A DNA stretch of 64,000 nt from contig NZ_JACHDO010000001.1 of assembly GCF_014201115.1 (NCBI RefSeq), positions 1,488,001 to 1,552,000 of the forward strand, given 5' to 3'. Under the pieces are notes generated by a model. The model worked only from the letters and a program-made list of their open reading frames with translations. It was not told the origin of the DNA and ran no database searches. The DNA is from Nocardiopsis metallicus. GTDB lineage: Bacteria; Actinomycetota; Actinomycetes; Streptosporangiales; Streptosporangiaceae. This document shows positions 33,786 to 42,649 of this stretch, piece by piece. The stretch's first letter is position 1; the number at the start of each line of letters is the position of its first letter. The position numbers and the translations under genes were made by a program.

Positions 33786-36221
33786 TCACAGGTCGATGCC
33801 CACGATGTCCTCCGGGCGCACCGGCGCGTGCGTCAGCGGACGCTTGGTGGCGTCGCGCACCGCAGCCACGACCGCGGGGGTCGACGACAGCGTCGGCGGC
33901 TCGCCCGCGCCGCGCAGCCCGTACGGGGCGTGCGGGTCCGGGTGCTCCAGCACGTCGATGCGCATCGGCGGCATGTCCAGGATGGTCGGGATCAGGTAGT
34001 CGGTGAAGGACGGGTTGCGGATCACGCTGTCCTTGACCTGGATCTCCTCCATCAGCGCCAGCCCCAGACCCTGGGCGGAGGCACCCTGGATCTGTCCGGC
34101 CAGCTGCTGCGGGTGGAGCACCTTGCCCACGTCCTGGACGGCGTCCAGGGCCACCACCTTCACCAGGCCCAGATCCACGTCCACGTCCACCACGGCGCGG
34201 TGCACGCACATGCCGAACTGGGTGTGCGAGGAGCCCTGGCCCAGCGTGGGGTCGAGCATCTCGGTGGGCCGGTGGTGGTGCTCGCGGGTCTCCTCCACGA
34301 CCGTGCCGCCGCTGGCGGACTCGCCCAGCAGGTCGGCCAGGGACACCAGGGCCCCGGCGGTCTCGGACTCGATCTTGCCGCCGACCAGCGACAGCTCGGC
34401 GTCGGCGACGCCCTCCGGGATCACGCCGCGCTCGCGGGCCAGCGCGAACACCGCCTCGCGCACCGCCTCGCAGGCCATCTTCACCGCGCCGCCGGTCATG
34501 TACGACTGCCGCGAGGCCGAGGACGAACCGGCCGAACCCACCTGGGTGTCGGCGGGGGCGATGGCCACCTTCTCCACGCCCAGCTCGGTCCGGGCGATCT
34601 GCCCCTTGACGGTCACCAGGCCCTGGCCGACCTCGGCGGCGGCCGTGTGCACCAGCACCACCGGCTCACCGCCCACGATCTCCATCCGGACCCGGGCCGT
34701 GGAGTAGTCGTCGAAGCCCTCCGAGAAGCACAGGTTCTTCAGACCCACGCCGTAACCCACACCGCGCACCACGCCCTCGCCGCGGGTGGTCCCGGCCACG
34801 CCGCCCGGCAGGGTGCGCTGGTCGGAGGGGTCCTCCAGGCCGGTGCGCTCCACCGGCATCGGCAGGTCGCGGGCGCGCTCGAGCATCTCCGCCATCGGCA
34901 GCGGCATGTCGATCTCCTGGCCGGTGATGATCCGGGAGCCCTGCGCCATGGCGTTCTTGACCCGCAGCGCCACCGGGTGCATGCCCAGCTTCTCCGCGAG
35001 CCTGTCCATCTGCGACTCGTAGCCGAAGCAGGCCTGCACCGCTCCGAAGCCGCGCATGGCACCGCACGGCGGATTGGTGGTGTACACGCCGTAGGCGTCC
35101 ACCAGTACGTTCGGCACCTCGTAGGGGCCCACGCCCAGCGAGGAGGCCACACCCACCACGGCGGGCGTCGCCGAGGCGTAGGCGCCGCCGTCGACGATGA
35201 TCTCCATCTTGACGTACAGCAGGGTGCCGTCCGCCTTGGCGCCGTGCTCGAACTTCATCTTGGCCGGGTGCCGGTGCACGTGGCCGTAGAAGGACTCCTC
35301 GCGGTTGTACACGAACTTGACCGGCTTGCCGGTGCGCAGCGCCAGCAGCGCCGCGTGGATCTGCATGGACAGGTCCTCGCGGGCACCGAACGCGCCGCCC
35401 ACGCCGGCCAGGGTCAGCCGCACCTTGTCCTGGGGCAGCCCCAGGGCCGGGGCGATCTGCTTCTGGTCCACGTGCAGCCACTGGGTGGCCACGTACAGGT
35501 CCACGCCGCCGTCCTCGGCGGGCACCGCCATGCCGGACTCCGGGCCGAGGAAGGCCTGGTCCTGCATACCGACCTCGTACTCCTCGGCCACGATCGCGTC
35601 GGCTTGGCCGCGCAGGCGCTCCAGCACCTGCCGCTGGCCCTCGCCGGACTCGGCCACCCCGACGAAGTCGCCGGTGCGGATCGGCTGGTGGCGCACCCGG
35701 TTTCCGGACTGGCGGTACTCCTCGTGGATCTTGAGGGAGCCCTCCTCGTGCACGAGCGGGTAGTCGGGGTCGTGGGCGGCCCGCACCGGGTCGCTCACCG
35801 GCTCCAGCACCTCGTAGTCGACCTTGACGCGCTCCATCGCCCGGCGCGCGGTCTCGGGGTGGTCGGCGGCCACGATCGCCACCGCCTCGCCCTTGTACCG
35901 CACCTTGCCGTAGGCGAGCACCGGCTGGTCCTGGTACTCCAGCCCGTACCGCTTGTTGCCGGGTACGTCCTCGTGGGTGAGCACCGCCTCCACCCCGGGC
36001 ACCTTGAGCGCCTCGGTGATGTCGATGCCCAGGATGTTCGCGTGCGGGTGGGGGCTGCGCAGGGTCGCGCCCCACAGCATCCCCTCCATCCACAGGTCCG
36101 AGGAGTAGGCGAACTCGCCGGTGACCTTCAGTGTGCCGTCGGGTCGGCGCGGGCTCGCGCCCAGTCCGTCCTTGGTGGTGCTGGACAGGTCCGTGGTCAC
36201 GGTCTTGGTGGTCGCCGTCAT
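33786..36221 (-). CDS. Xanthine dehydrogenase, molybdenum-binding subunit
   Basis: 811 residues of the molybdenum hydroxylase large-subunit family. Seen: ASPRRPDGTLKVTGEFAYSSDL at the start, GVGGAFGAREDLSMQ and CGAMRGFGAVQACFGYE for the molybdopterin site, AEVGQGLVTVKGQIA, GSAGSSSASRQSYMTGGA, and the catalytic Glu in GLRGAGEPPTLSS. Together with the FAD and [2Fe-2S] subunits upstream it forms a complete enzyme oxidising hypoxanthine and xanthine. Its ATG shares a base with the stop of the deaminase gene, so translation is coupled. It is intact, unlike the homologous operon at 21-26 kb. Confidence 0.9.
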   Translation of the reverse strand: MTATTKTVTTDLSSTTKDGLGASPRRPDGTLKVTGEFAYSSDLWMEGMLWGATLRSPHPHANILGIDITEALKVPGVEAVLTHEDVPGNKRYGLEYQDQPVLAYGKVRYKGEAVAIVAADHPETARRAMERVKVDYEVLEPVSDPVRAAHDPDYPLVHEEGSLKIHEEYRQSGNRVRHQPIRTGDFVGVAESGEGQRQVLERLRGQADAIVAEEYEVGMQDQAFLGPESGMAVPAEDGGVDLYVATQWLHVDQKQIAPALGLPQDKVRLTLAGVGGAFGAREDLSMQIHAALLALRTGKPVKFVYNREESFYGHVHRHPAKMKFEHGAKADGTLLYVKMEIIVDGGAYASATPAVVGVASSLGVGPYEVPNVLVDAYGVYTTNPPCGAMRGFGAVQACFGYESQMDRLAEKLGMHPVALRVKNAMAQGSRIITGQEIDMPLPMAEMLERARDLPMPVERTGLEDPSDQRTLPGGVAGTTRGEGVVRGVGYGVGLKNLCFSEGFDDYSTARVRMEIVGGEPVVLVHTAAAEVGQGLVTVKGQIARTELGVEKVAIAPADTQVGSAGSSSASRQSYMTGGAVKMACEAVREAVFALARERGVIPEGVADAELSLVGGKIESETAGALVSLADLLGESASGGTVVEETREHHHRPTEMLDPTLGQGSSHTQFGMCVHRAVVDVDVDLGLVKVVALDAVQDVGKVLHPQQLAGQIQGASAQGLGLALMEEIQVKDSVIRNPSFTDYLIPTILDMPPMRIDVLEHPDPHAPYGLRGAGEPPTLSSTPAVVAAVRDATKRPLTHAPVRPEDIVGIDL

Positions 36222-37579
36222 CAGTGGTTCGCCTCCTGCATGAGGGATCGGTGCGCCGCGCGGCCCCGCGCGGCGGCGGTCTCGGCGGACAGGGTGCGCA
36301 GCTCACCGCGGTCGACGACGGTGTTCCCGCCGACCAGGAGCCGCTCCAGGGGCGGGACGGGACCGAAGGTCAGCGCCACCACCGGGTCGGCGATCACGTC
36401 GAAGCCGAAGCCGTCCACGCGCCACAGGGCCACGTCGGCCTGCTTGCCGACCGTGAGCGAGCCCAGCTCCGCGTCGCGGCCCAGGACCCGGGCCCCGCCC
36501 AGGGTGGCCAGTTCCAGGGACTGCCGGGCGGTCAGCGCCTGCGGGCCCTTGCGGGCACGGGCCATCAGCAGGGCCTGGTGCATCTCGCCGGCCATGGTGG
36601 ACAGCTCGCTGGAGGCGGGGCCGTCCACACCCAGGCCGACGTTCACACCGGCCGCCAAGAGCTCGGGTACTCGGCAGATACCGGCGCCCAGGCGGGCGTT
36701 GGAGGTCGGGCAGTGCGCGATTCCGGTACCGGTCGCCGCGATCCGGCCGATCGCGGAGTCCGACAGGTGCACGGCGTGCGCGAACCACACGTCATCGCCC
36801 AGCCAGCCGAGCTTCTCGGCGTACTCCACCGGGGTGCAGCCGAACTCGGCCAGGCACTTCTCCTCCTCGTCGAGGGTCTCGGCGAGGTGGGTGTGCAGGT
36901 TCACGCCCCTGTCCCGGGCGAGCGCCGCGCCTTGCGTCATCAGGTCCCGGGAGACCGAGAACGGCGAGCAGGGGGCCACCGCGATGCGTGTCATCGAGGA
37001 GGCGGAGGCGTCGTGGTGGGCGTCGATCGCCGCGGCCGTTCCGGCCAGCGCGCCCTCCAGGGTCTCCACCACGCTGTCCGGCGGCAGGCCGCCCTGGCTG
37101 TGCCCGCGGTCCATCGAACCGCGCGCCAGGTCCAGGCGGACGCCGACCTCGCGGGCGGCCTCGACCTCGGCGGCGACGATGTCACCGCGCCCGGCCGGGT
37201 AGATGTAGTGGTGGTCCGAGGCGGTGGTGCACCCGGACAGCGCCAGGTGGGACAGCCCGGCCGAGGTCGTCCCGGACACCACGTCGGCGTCCAGCCGGTG
37301 CCAGATCTCGTAGGAGCCGACCAGCCACTCGAAGAGCGTGCCGTCGGCGAAGAGCCCCTGGGTCGCCCACTGGTAGAGGTGGTTGTGGGTGTTGACCAGG
37401 CCCGGCGTGGCCACGCAGCCGCGGCCGTCGATCCGCTCGACCTCACCCTGGGCCTCGGGGGCGGGACCCGCGCCCACCGCGGTGATCACACCGTCGCGGG
37501 AGACCACGTGACCGTCGGCGTACTCGGCGCCGTCCACGGTCACCACGTGGGCGCCCTCGATGATGACGGTCCGGCTCAT
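36221..37579 (-). CDS. 8-oxoguanine/guanine deaminase (amidohydrolase family)
   Basis: 452 residues of the amidohydrolase superfamily with metal ligands HNH (H65 and H67 in NTHNHLYQW), a His in HTHLAET, the His in FAHAVHLSDSAI and the Asp in LGVDGPASSE. WATQGLFADGTLFEWLVGSYEIW and IAHCPTSNARLGAGI fit the 8-oxoguanine deaminase group, which also acts on guanine-type substrates. It would convert guanine-type bases to xanthine-type products for the dehydrogenase. It sits inside the dehydrogenase operon: ATGA overlap with the [2Fe-2S] gene in front and TGATG overlap with the molybdenum subunit behind. Confidence 0.86.
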   Translation of the reverse strand: MSRTVIIEGAHVVTVDGAEYADGHVVSRDGVITAVGAGPAPEAQGEVERIDGRGCVATPGLVNTHNHLYQWATQGLFADGTLFEWLVGSYEIWHRLDADVVSGTTSAGLSHLALSGCTTASDHHYIYPAGRGDIVAAEVEAAREVGVRLDLARGSMDRGHSQGGLPPDSVVETLEGALAGTAAAIDAHHDASASSMTRIAVAPCSPFSVSRDLMTQGAALARDRGVNLHTHLAETLDEEEKCLAEFGCTPVEYAEKLGWLGDDVWFAHAVHLSDSAIGRIAATGTGIAHCPTSNARLGAGICRVPELLAAGVNVGLGVDGPASSELSTMAGEMHQALLMARARKGPQALTARQSLELATLGGARVLGRDAELGSLTVGKQADVALWRVDGFGFDVIADPVVALTFGPVPPLERLLVGGNTVVDRGELRTLSAETAAARGRAAHRSLMQEANH

Positions 37580-38094
37580 GAGTTGCTCCCGGCTGCCTCG
37601 GCGCGCCGCTCGGCGGCCAGGTGGACGGCGTCGATGATCTTCTCGTACCCCGTGCAGCGGCACAGGTTGCCCGCCAGGGCCTCACGGATCTCGGCGTCAC
37701 CGGGGGCGGCCTTGCCGCAGCCCACCGTGCGCTCCAGCAGGTCGTCGGTCTGCACCAGCAGACCCGGCGTGCAGAACCCGCACTGGACCGCGCCCGCCTC
37801 GACGAACGCCTCCTGCACCACGCCCAGAGCGCGGTCGCCGCCCTTGCCGGTGCCCTCGGCCAGCCCCTCCACGGTGCGGATCTCGCGGCCCTCGGCCTGC
37901 CCTGCGGCGATCATGCACGAACACGCGGTCACGCCGTCGAAGTAGACTGTGCACGAACCGCATTCGCCCTGCTCACAGGCGTTCTTGCTGCCCGGCAGAC
38001 CCAGCCGCTCACGCAGCACGTACAGCAGGCTCTCGCCCGGCCACACGTTGTCGGCGCTGACGTCCTCGCCGTTGACGTTCATGTTCACGCGCAT
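37576..38094 (-). CDS. Xanthine dehydrogenase, [2Fe-2S] subunit
   Basis: 172 residues. The N-terminal plant-ferredoxin-like cluster has C40, C45, C48 and a Cys near 58-60 (NACEQGECGSCTVYFDG), and the second cluster has C105, C108, C145 and C147 (CGFCTPG and LCRCTGY). It passes electrons from the molybdenum centre to FAD. The gene overlaps the FAD subunit gene by 10 bases and the deaminase gene by 4, so all four genes should be translated as a unit. Confidence 0.92.
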   Translation of the reverse strand: MRVNMNVNGEDVSADNVWPGESLLYVLRERLGLPGSKNACEQGECGSCTVYFDGVTACSCMIAAGQAEGREIRTVEGLAEGTGKGGDRALGVVQEAFVEAGAVQCGFCTPGLLVQTDDLLERTVGCGKAAPGDAEIREALAGNLCRCTGYEKIIDAVHLAAERRAEAAGSNS

Positions 38095-38954
38095 CGCGTG
38101 GACCCCTTCCGGTAGTCGGTGACGGACCAGCTCAGCGCACGGCGAGCCATGACCGACAGAGCGTGCTTGCGGTACTCGGCGGTGCCGCGCTGGTCGTCGA
38201 TGGGGCGGGCGGCCGCGGCCACGAGGTCGCCGAAGCGGCGGACCACGGATTCGGCGAGCGGGCGGCCGTCCTCCCAGTCGAACTCGTTCGCCAGGAACTC
38301 CTCGGCGGCCTCCGAGCGCAGCGGAGTCGGACCGGCCGAACCGATCCCGGTGCCCACCGCCCGCTTGTCGGTGTCCAGTGCCAGGCTGAACGAGGTCACC
38401 GCGATGACCATGGCGTTGCGGGTGCCGATCTTGGCGAACTGCTGCGGGCCGGTGGCCTCTGGCAGCAGGACCGCGGTGATCAGCTCGTCCTCGCGCAGCG
38501 CGGTGGTGCGCAAGGACAGGTAGAAGTCGCGTGCCCTCACCCTGCGGGTGCCGCGGACGGAGGCGAGCTCGATCTCGGCGTCCGTGGCCAGCAGCGGCGG
38601 GTGGGACTCACCGGCGGGGGAGGCCCCGCCCAGGTTGCCGCCGACGGTGCCGCGATTGCGGATCTGGGGGGATGCCACCGACCGGGAGGCCTTGGCCAGA
38701 GCGGGGGCGCGCCCCGACAGGTGCTCGATGATCCGGGTGTAGGGGACGCCGGCGCCCAGTCGCGTCCAGCCGTCGTCCACCCCCCACTCGGTCAGCTCGG
38801 GGACCCGGGTCAGGTCGATCAGCGCCGAGGGGCGGCGCTTGTCGAAGTTCAGCTCCACCATCACGTCGGTGCCGCCCATGATGGGCACCCCGTCGGGGTG
38901 GGCGCTCCTGGCCTCTAGGGCCTCCACCAGTGTGGATGGCCTCAGGAATTCCAT
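38085..38954 (-). CDS. Xanthine dehydrogenase, FAD-binding subunit
   Basis: 289 residues. FAD-binding segments PIMGGTDVMVELNFD and PQIRNRGTVGGNLGGASPAGE are clear, and the CODH-type C-terminal domain starts around 175. It is the first gene of the xanthine dehydrogenase-deaminase operon and is divergent from the PucR gene. ATG 38954 follows GAGGACGAG. Gene order FAD, [2Fe-2S], deaminase, molybdenum subunit is compact and intact. Confidence 0.9.
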   Translation of the reverse strand: MEFLRPSTLVEALEARSAHPDGVPIMGGTDVMVELNFDKRRPSALIDLTRVPELTEWGVDDGWTRLGAGVPYTRIIEHLSGRAPALAKASRSVASPQIRNRGTVGGNLGGASPAGESHPPLLATDAEIELASVRGTRRVRARDFYLSLRTTALREDELITAVLLPEATGPQQFAKIGTRNAMVIAVTSFSLALDTDKRAVGTGIGSAGPTPLRSEAAEEFLANEFDWEDGRPLAESVVRRFGDLVAAAARPIDDQRGTAEYRKHALSVMARRALSWSVTDYRKGSTRCA

Positions 38955-39266
38955 GCTCGTCCTCGTCCTGGCAGTGCGGTCTGGTCGCGTCGAATCCGGC
39001 GCGGTCCCTCGTTAGTAGGGCGATCCTGTGAAGTACAACACTCGAAAGGCCTCCTTAACCAGCGAGTGAAGACATGAAGTGATCATGGAACGAACGGCAG
39101 GTGTTGGGCGTTTCCTACAAGTGTCGTCGGAGACAAACTCCGGGACCGTCGGCACTGTCATTCCGGGCTGTCTGATCAGGGCACACTGTCCTGGTACGAA
39201 CACACCGACACCCACACCGGCCACCACTGGTGGGCAGTGCCCCACCCGACCAACAGAGGGACGTTC
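38955..39266. promoter_or_regulatory. Divergent promoter region, xanthine dehydrogenase operon and PucR
   Basis: 312 bp between divergently transcribed genes and less GC-rich than both. No gene is seen. It must hold both promoters and the PucR operator, but I find no single convincing palindrome. AACACTCG near 39036 and CAGGTGTTGG near 39097 are possible related half-sites. Confidence 0.5.
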
Positions 39267-40850
39267 ATGCAGATCAGTGAGCTGATCGCCGTCAAGCGAC
39301 TGCACCTGCGGTTCCTGGCGGGCGCGGAGCACGCCCATCGCGACATCCGGTGGGCCTACACCACTGACCTGCTCGAACCCGCCCGGTACCTGCGCGGCGG
39401 GGAACTCGTCCTGACCGGGATGATGTGGCGCACCCGCCCGGAGGACTCCGAGGTCTTCGTGTCCTCCGCGGTCAGTGCCGGGGCCCTGGCCATCGGCGCG
39501 GGTACCGCCCTGGGCGAGGTCCCCGAGGACCTGGTCGACGCCTGCCAGGCGCACGACGTCCCCTTGGTCGAGATCCCGCCCGAGACGTCCTTCGGTGTGG
39601 TCACCGAGGAGGTGCTGCGCTCCCTCACCCAGCGCCGCTTCACCACGATCGCCGAGACCCGTGACCGCCAGCGCCGACTCATGGCCGAGGTCGCCTCCGG
39701 TGCCGACTTCCCCGAGGCCTTCGCCTCGGCCGCCAGACAGGCCGGAGTCACCGCCTGGGTGATCTCCGCCTGCGGTCGCCACGTCGCCTCCTCCGGTGCC
39801 CCGCTGTCCGCCGAGGAACGGGAGAACCTTGCCGCCAAGGCCCTGACCTGGTCGGCCTTCCCGCGGACCACCCGCCTGCACTCCGGCGGGGAGGGGCGGG
39901 TCATGACCATCGTTCCCGTCCAGACCAAGGAGTCGCACCCGCTCTCCAACTGGCTACTGGTCTGTGGCGGCGACCACAACGCCTGGAGCGAGGAGGAGCA
40001 CGAGGCCGTCGCCGAACTCGTCTCCGTCAGCGTCCTGGCGCGCAGCCGCGACGAGGAACGCTCCCTGACCACCGCCCGCCACCTGGAAGGGCTGCCCCGC
40101 CTGCTGGCGGCCCAGCGCTTCGACGAGGTCACCGCCCTGATGCGCGGTACCGGAGACGGGGAGACCGCCGAACCGGACGAGCGCGCGCACGTGGTGGTCA
40201 GTGCCATGATGCTCCCCGAGCCGCGCGTGCCCGACCTGGCGCGCCGGGTGATCGCCGAACTCGTCGCCGACCACCCCGGCGCCGTGGTCACCGGCGACAA
40301 CGACGCCCTGGCCGTCATTCCGGTGGAGGGAACCGAGGAACAGGCACGCGGCAGGGCCGAGAAGATCCGCGCTGAGCTGGTCCACCGCGCACGCGTCCTG
40401 GAGGGCGGCCTGCTCGACTACCGCCTGGCCGTGGGCCTGAGCTCGGCTGCCCGCGGGATCCCCGAACTGCGCGGCGCCGCCGTGGAGGCCCGGCACGCCC
40501 GCCGCCTGGCCGAGCTGCGCGGCGGCCGCTCCCGGGTGATCGCCGGGGCCGAGATCGACTCACACGAACTCCTGCTGGCCTCGGTACCCGAGGAGGTGCA
40601 GACCTCCTACCGCGAGCGCCTGCTCGGACCGTTGGTGGACTACGACCGCGACCACCGCTCCGAGCTCGTGGACACCCTGGAGCAGTTCCTGGCCCACTCG
40701 GGGTCCTGGCAGCGCTGCGCCGCCTCCATGCACGTACACGTCAACACCCTGCGCTACCGCATCGGCCGGGTCGAGGAGCTCACCGGCCGCGACCTGAGCA
40801 GCCTCGAACACCGCGTCGACCTCTTCCTGGCCCTGAAGCTGCGGGACTGA
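39267..40850 (+). CDS. PucR-family regulator of purine catabolism
   Basis: 527 residues. The N-terminal PucR sensory domain has LLEPARYLRGGELVLTGMMW and LVDACQAHDVPLVEIPPETSF. The middle contains a GGDEF-like remnant (around 330-410). The C-terminal helix-turn-helix reads CAASMHVHVNTLRYRIGRVE. Its place, divergent from a complete xanthine dehydrogenase/guanine deaminase operon, makes it the likely purine-responsive regulator, as PucR is in Bacillus. ATG 39267 is supported by an AGAGGGA site. Confidence 0.89.
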   Translation: MQISELIAVKRLHLRFLAGAEHAHRDIRWAYTTDLLEPARYLRGGELVLTGMMWRTRPEDSEVFVSSAVSAGALAIGAGTALGEVPEDLVDACQAHDVPLVEIPPETSFGVVTEEVLRSLTQRRFTTIAETRDRQRRLMAEVASGADFPEAFASAARQAGVTAWVISACGRHVASSGAPLSAEERENLAAKALTWSAFPRTTRLHSGGEGRVMTIVPVQTKESHPLSNWLLVCGGDHNAWSEEEHEAVAELVSVSVLARSRDEERSLTTARHLEGLPRLLAAQRFDEVTALMRGTGDGETAEPDERAHVVVSAMMLPEPRVPDLARRVIAELVADHPGAVVTGDNDALAVIPVEGTEEQARGRAEKIRAELVHRARVLEGGLLDYRLAVGLSSAARGIPELRGAAVEARHARRLAELRGGRSRVIAGAEIDSHELLLASVPEEVQTSYRERLLGPLVDYDRDHRSELVDTLEQFLAHSGSWQRCAASMHVHVNTLRYRIGRVEELTGRDLSSLEHRVDLFLALKLRD

Positions 40851-40899
40851 GCCGGGAGCCGGACGCGCTTTGTCGGTGCTGACCGCTAGGGTCCGGGAC

Positions 40900-41604
40900 G
40901 TGAGCACCGACCTCCTCGCCCAGGGCGAGATCACCGACGCCGACCTGTCCGAACTCGACCTGCGTGACGCCCTGGCCAAGGACCCGGGCGCCCCGCGCGT
41001 GCTGACCCGCTGCGACCTGAGCGGTGCCGACCTGCGCGACGCCCACCTGGTGGACGCCCGGCTGGTCGACTGCCGCCTGGACGGGGCCCGCCTGGACCGG
41101 GCGGTCCTGGAGGGCGCGGTGTTCACCCGGGGAGGGGCGCCGGGGGCGAGCTTCGCGCACGCCGAGTGCACCGACACCCGCTTCGAGCGCACGGACCTGG
41201 CCAACACCCGCTGGCAGGGCGCCCTGCTCACCGACACCGCCTTCACCGGCTGCCGGATGACCGGCGCGGGCCTCACCTCGCTGCGGGGGATCGGCTACAC
41301 CTTCTCCCAGTGCAACCTGATGCTGGCCCGCTGCAAGGGGCTGGTCCTACGCGGCCAGACCCTGGAAGGGCTGCGCATGGACGAGGCGGACCTGGCCTCG
41401 GCCGACCTGCGCGAGACCGTGTGGACGGAGTCGCGCCTGCGCGGTGCCAACCTGGTCAACGCCGAGTTCGCCGGGGCGGACCTGCGCGGCGCGGATTTGG
41501 GGGAGTTGGAGCTCCAGCAGGCCGGTTACCTGCGCGGGGCCACCATCGGCCCCGCCCAGGCCGGGCTGATCCTGGGGTCGCTGGGCATCACCGTGGCCGA
41601 GTAG
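40900..41604 (+). CDS. Pentapeptide-repeat protein
   Basis: 234 residues with many A(D/N)Lxx-type repeats: LSGADLRDAHLVDARLVDCRL, GARLDRAVLEGAVF, LASADLRETVW, LRGANLVNAEFAGADLRGADL. Such proteins fold as a right-handed quadrilateral beta helix; some mimic DNA and protect gyrase, but function cannot be assigned here. GTG 40900 is chosen over TTG 40870. TAGGGT at 40888-40893 could be a -10 element placing transcription at the GTG, so the mRNA may be leaderless. Confidence 0.8.
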   Translation: MSTDLLAQGEITDADLSELDLRDALAKDPGAPRVLTRCDLSGADLRDAHLVDARLVDCRLDGARLDRAVLEGAVFTRGGAPGASFAHAECTDTRFERTDLANTRWQGALLTDTAFTGCRMTGAGLTSLRGIGYTFSQCNLMLARCKGLVLRGQTLEGLRMDEADLASADLRETVWTESRLRGANLVNAEFAGADLRGADLGELELQQAGYLRGATIGPAQAGLILGSLGITVAE

Positions 41605-41676
41605 ACACCTGGAAGCGACCGGGGCCGGATGCCGCGTTCCCCGCGACACCCGACCCCACTGCGAATCTACTTCGTA

Positions 41677-41690
41677 AAGCCGTGGCTTTG
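41677..41690. terminator. Weak convergent hairpin
   Basis: AAAGCC-GT-GGCTTT lies between the convergent pentapeptide-repeat and NmrA-type genes. The loop is only two bases, so the fold would open to a smaller stem. A modest terminator at best. Confidence 0.35.
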
Positions 41691-41715
41691 GCTTCTCACA
41701 CCTTGCCGGTCACGA

Positions 41716-42567
41716 CTACGCCCACTGGGCGTCGAAAGTCCGGATGACGAACTCCGTGAAGTCGCGCGGCTCGCGTCCCAGCGCCTCCTTGACGCCGGGG
41801 GAGACCTTGGCCTCCAGACCGCGGCGGATGGCCGAGAGCGCCGAGACCAGCTCTTGGGCTCCCTCCTTGGGCCAGCCCTGCTCCAGGAGATCGTTCACGT
41901 ACTCGTCCACCGGAACCGCCTCGTAGCGGATGGGGCGCCCCAGGGCCTCGGAGATCTCCGTCAGGGCCTCCGCCACGGTCAGCGCCCGGGGCCCGCTCAG
42001 CTCGTAGGTGCGCCCGTGGTGGCCGGGCCCGGTGAGCGCGGCCACCGCCACGGCGGCGATGTCCTCGACGTCGATCCAGGTGGCGGCACCGTCTCCGGTC
42101 GGCAGTCGCAGCACCCCCGTGCGCGCTCCCTCCGTCAGGAACCCCTCACTGAAGTTCTGCGCGAACCACCCCGGGCGCAGCACGGTCCACTCCAGCCCGC
42201 TGGACCTCAGCGCCTCCTCACCCTCCAGGTGTGACGGGATACCGTCCACGCCCTCGAAGTAGCCCGGCTGATCGACCCCGCGCGCGGACAGCCGCACGAT
42301 CCGCTCCACCCCGTGGGCCACCGCGCGCTCCACGAACTCCGGGGTCCGCGGGTTGGTGTCGTCCTGGATCAGGTAGACCGACCCGGCGCCCTCCAGCACC
42401 TTCTCCCAGGTCTGCGGCTCGCTCCAGTCGAACCGCCACTCCGAGGAACGCGAGGCCGCCCGGGTCGGCACCCCCAGCTCGCGCAGCTGTGCCAGGACCC
42501 GGCTGCCGGTCATTCCCGTCGCGCCGGTCACCAGGACCGGTCGCGCAATCACGTTGTTCTCTGTCAT
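41716..42567 (-). CDS. NmrA/atypical short-chain dehydrogenase, NAD(P)-binding
   Basis: 283 residues. The N-terminal dinucleotide motif VLVTGATGMTGSRVLAQL (11-28) is followed by a short domain without the Tyr-x-x-x-Lys catalytic pair, typical of NmrA-like or QorB-like atypical SDRs. LRPGWFAQNFSEGFL and IDVEDIAAVAVAAL are family features. Probably an NAD(P)H-binding reductase or sensor of unknown substrate. Divergent from an AraC regulator across 82 bp; this pairing is common and suggests control by it. Confidence 0.84.
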   Translation of the reverse strand: MTENNVIARPVLVTGATGMTGSRVLAQLRELGVPTRAASRSSEWRFDWSEPQTWEKVLEGAGSVYLIQDDTNPRTPEFVERAVAHGVERIVRLSARGVDQPGYFEGVDGIPSHLEGEEALRSSGLEWTVLRPGWFAQNFSEGFLTEGARTGVLRLPTGDGAATWIDVEDIAAVAVAALTGPGHHGRTYELSGPRALTVAEALTEISEALGRPIRYEAVPVDEYVNDLLEQGWPKEGAQELVSALSAIRRGLEAKVSPGVKEALGREPRDFTEFVIRTFDAQWA

Positions 42568-42593
42568 GGCCCCGATTCAACCGCCCAGGCCTG

Positions 42594-42637
42594 AGACGAT
42601 CCATGGCCAGGAAGCTCATATGAATATCCGATCGTCT
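42594..42637. promoter_or_regulatory. Inverted repeat in the NmrA/AraC divergent promoter
   Basis: AGACGAT (42594-42600) and ATCGTCT (42631-42637) are inverted and 30 bases apart, spanning most of the divergent gap. TACAGT (42637-42642) could be a -10 for the AraC gene with its ATG 7 bases further. The repeat could be the AraC operator. Confidence 0.5.
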
Positions 42638-42649
42638 ACAGTTGTCGGC

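Noticed and set aside
33645..37202. 1185-codon forward open frame opposite the xanthine dehydrogenase operon
   Set aside because: His/Arg/Gly-rich shadow translation; the reverse strand encodes recognisable, overlapping enzyme genes.
39570..40500. Possible diguanylate cyclase activity in the PucR regulator
   Set aside because: The middle domain is only GGDEF-like in layout; the GGDEF signature is absent, as is usual for this regulator family.
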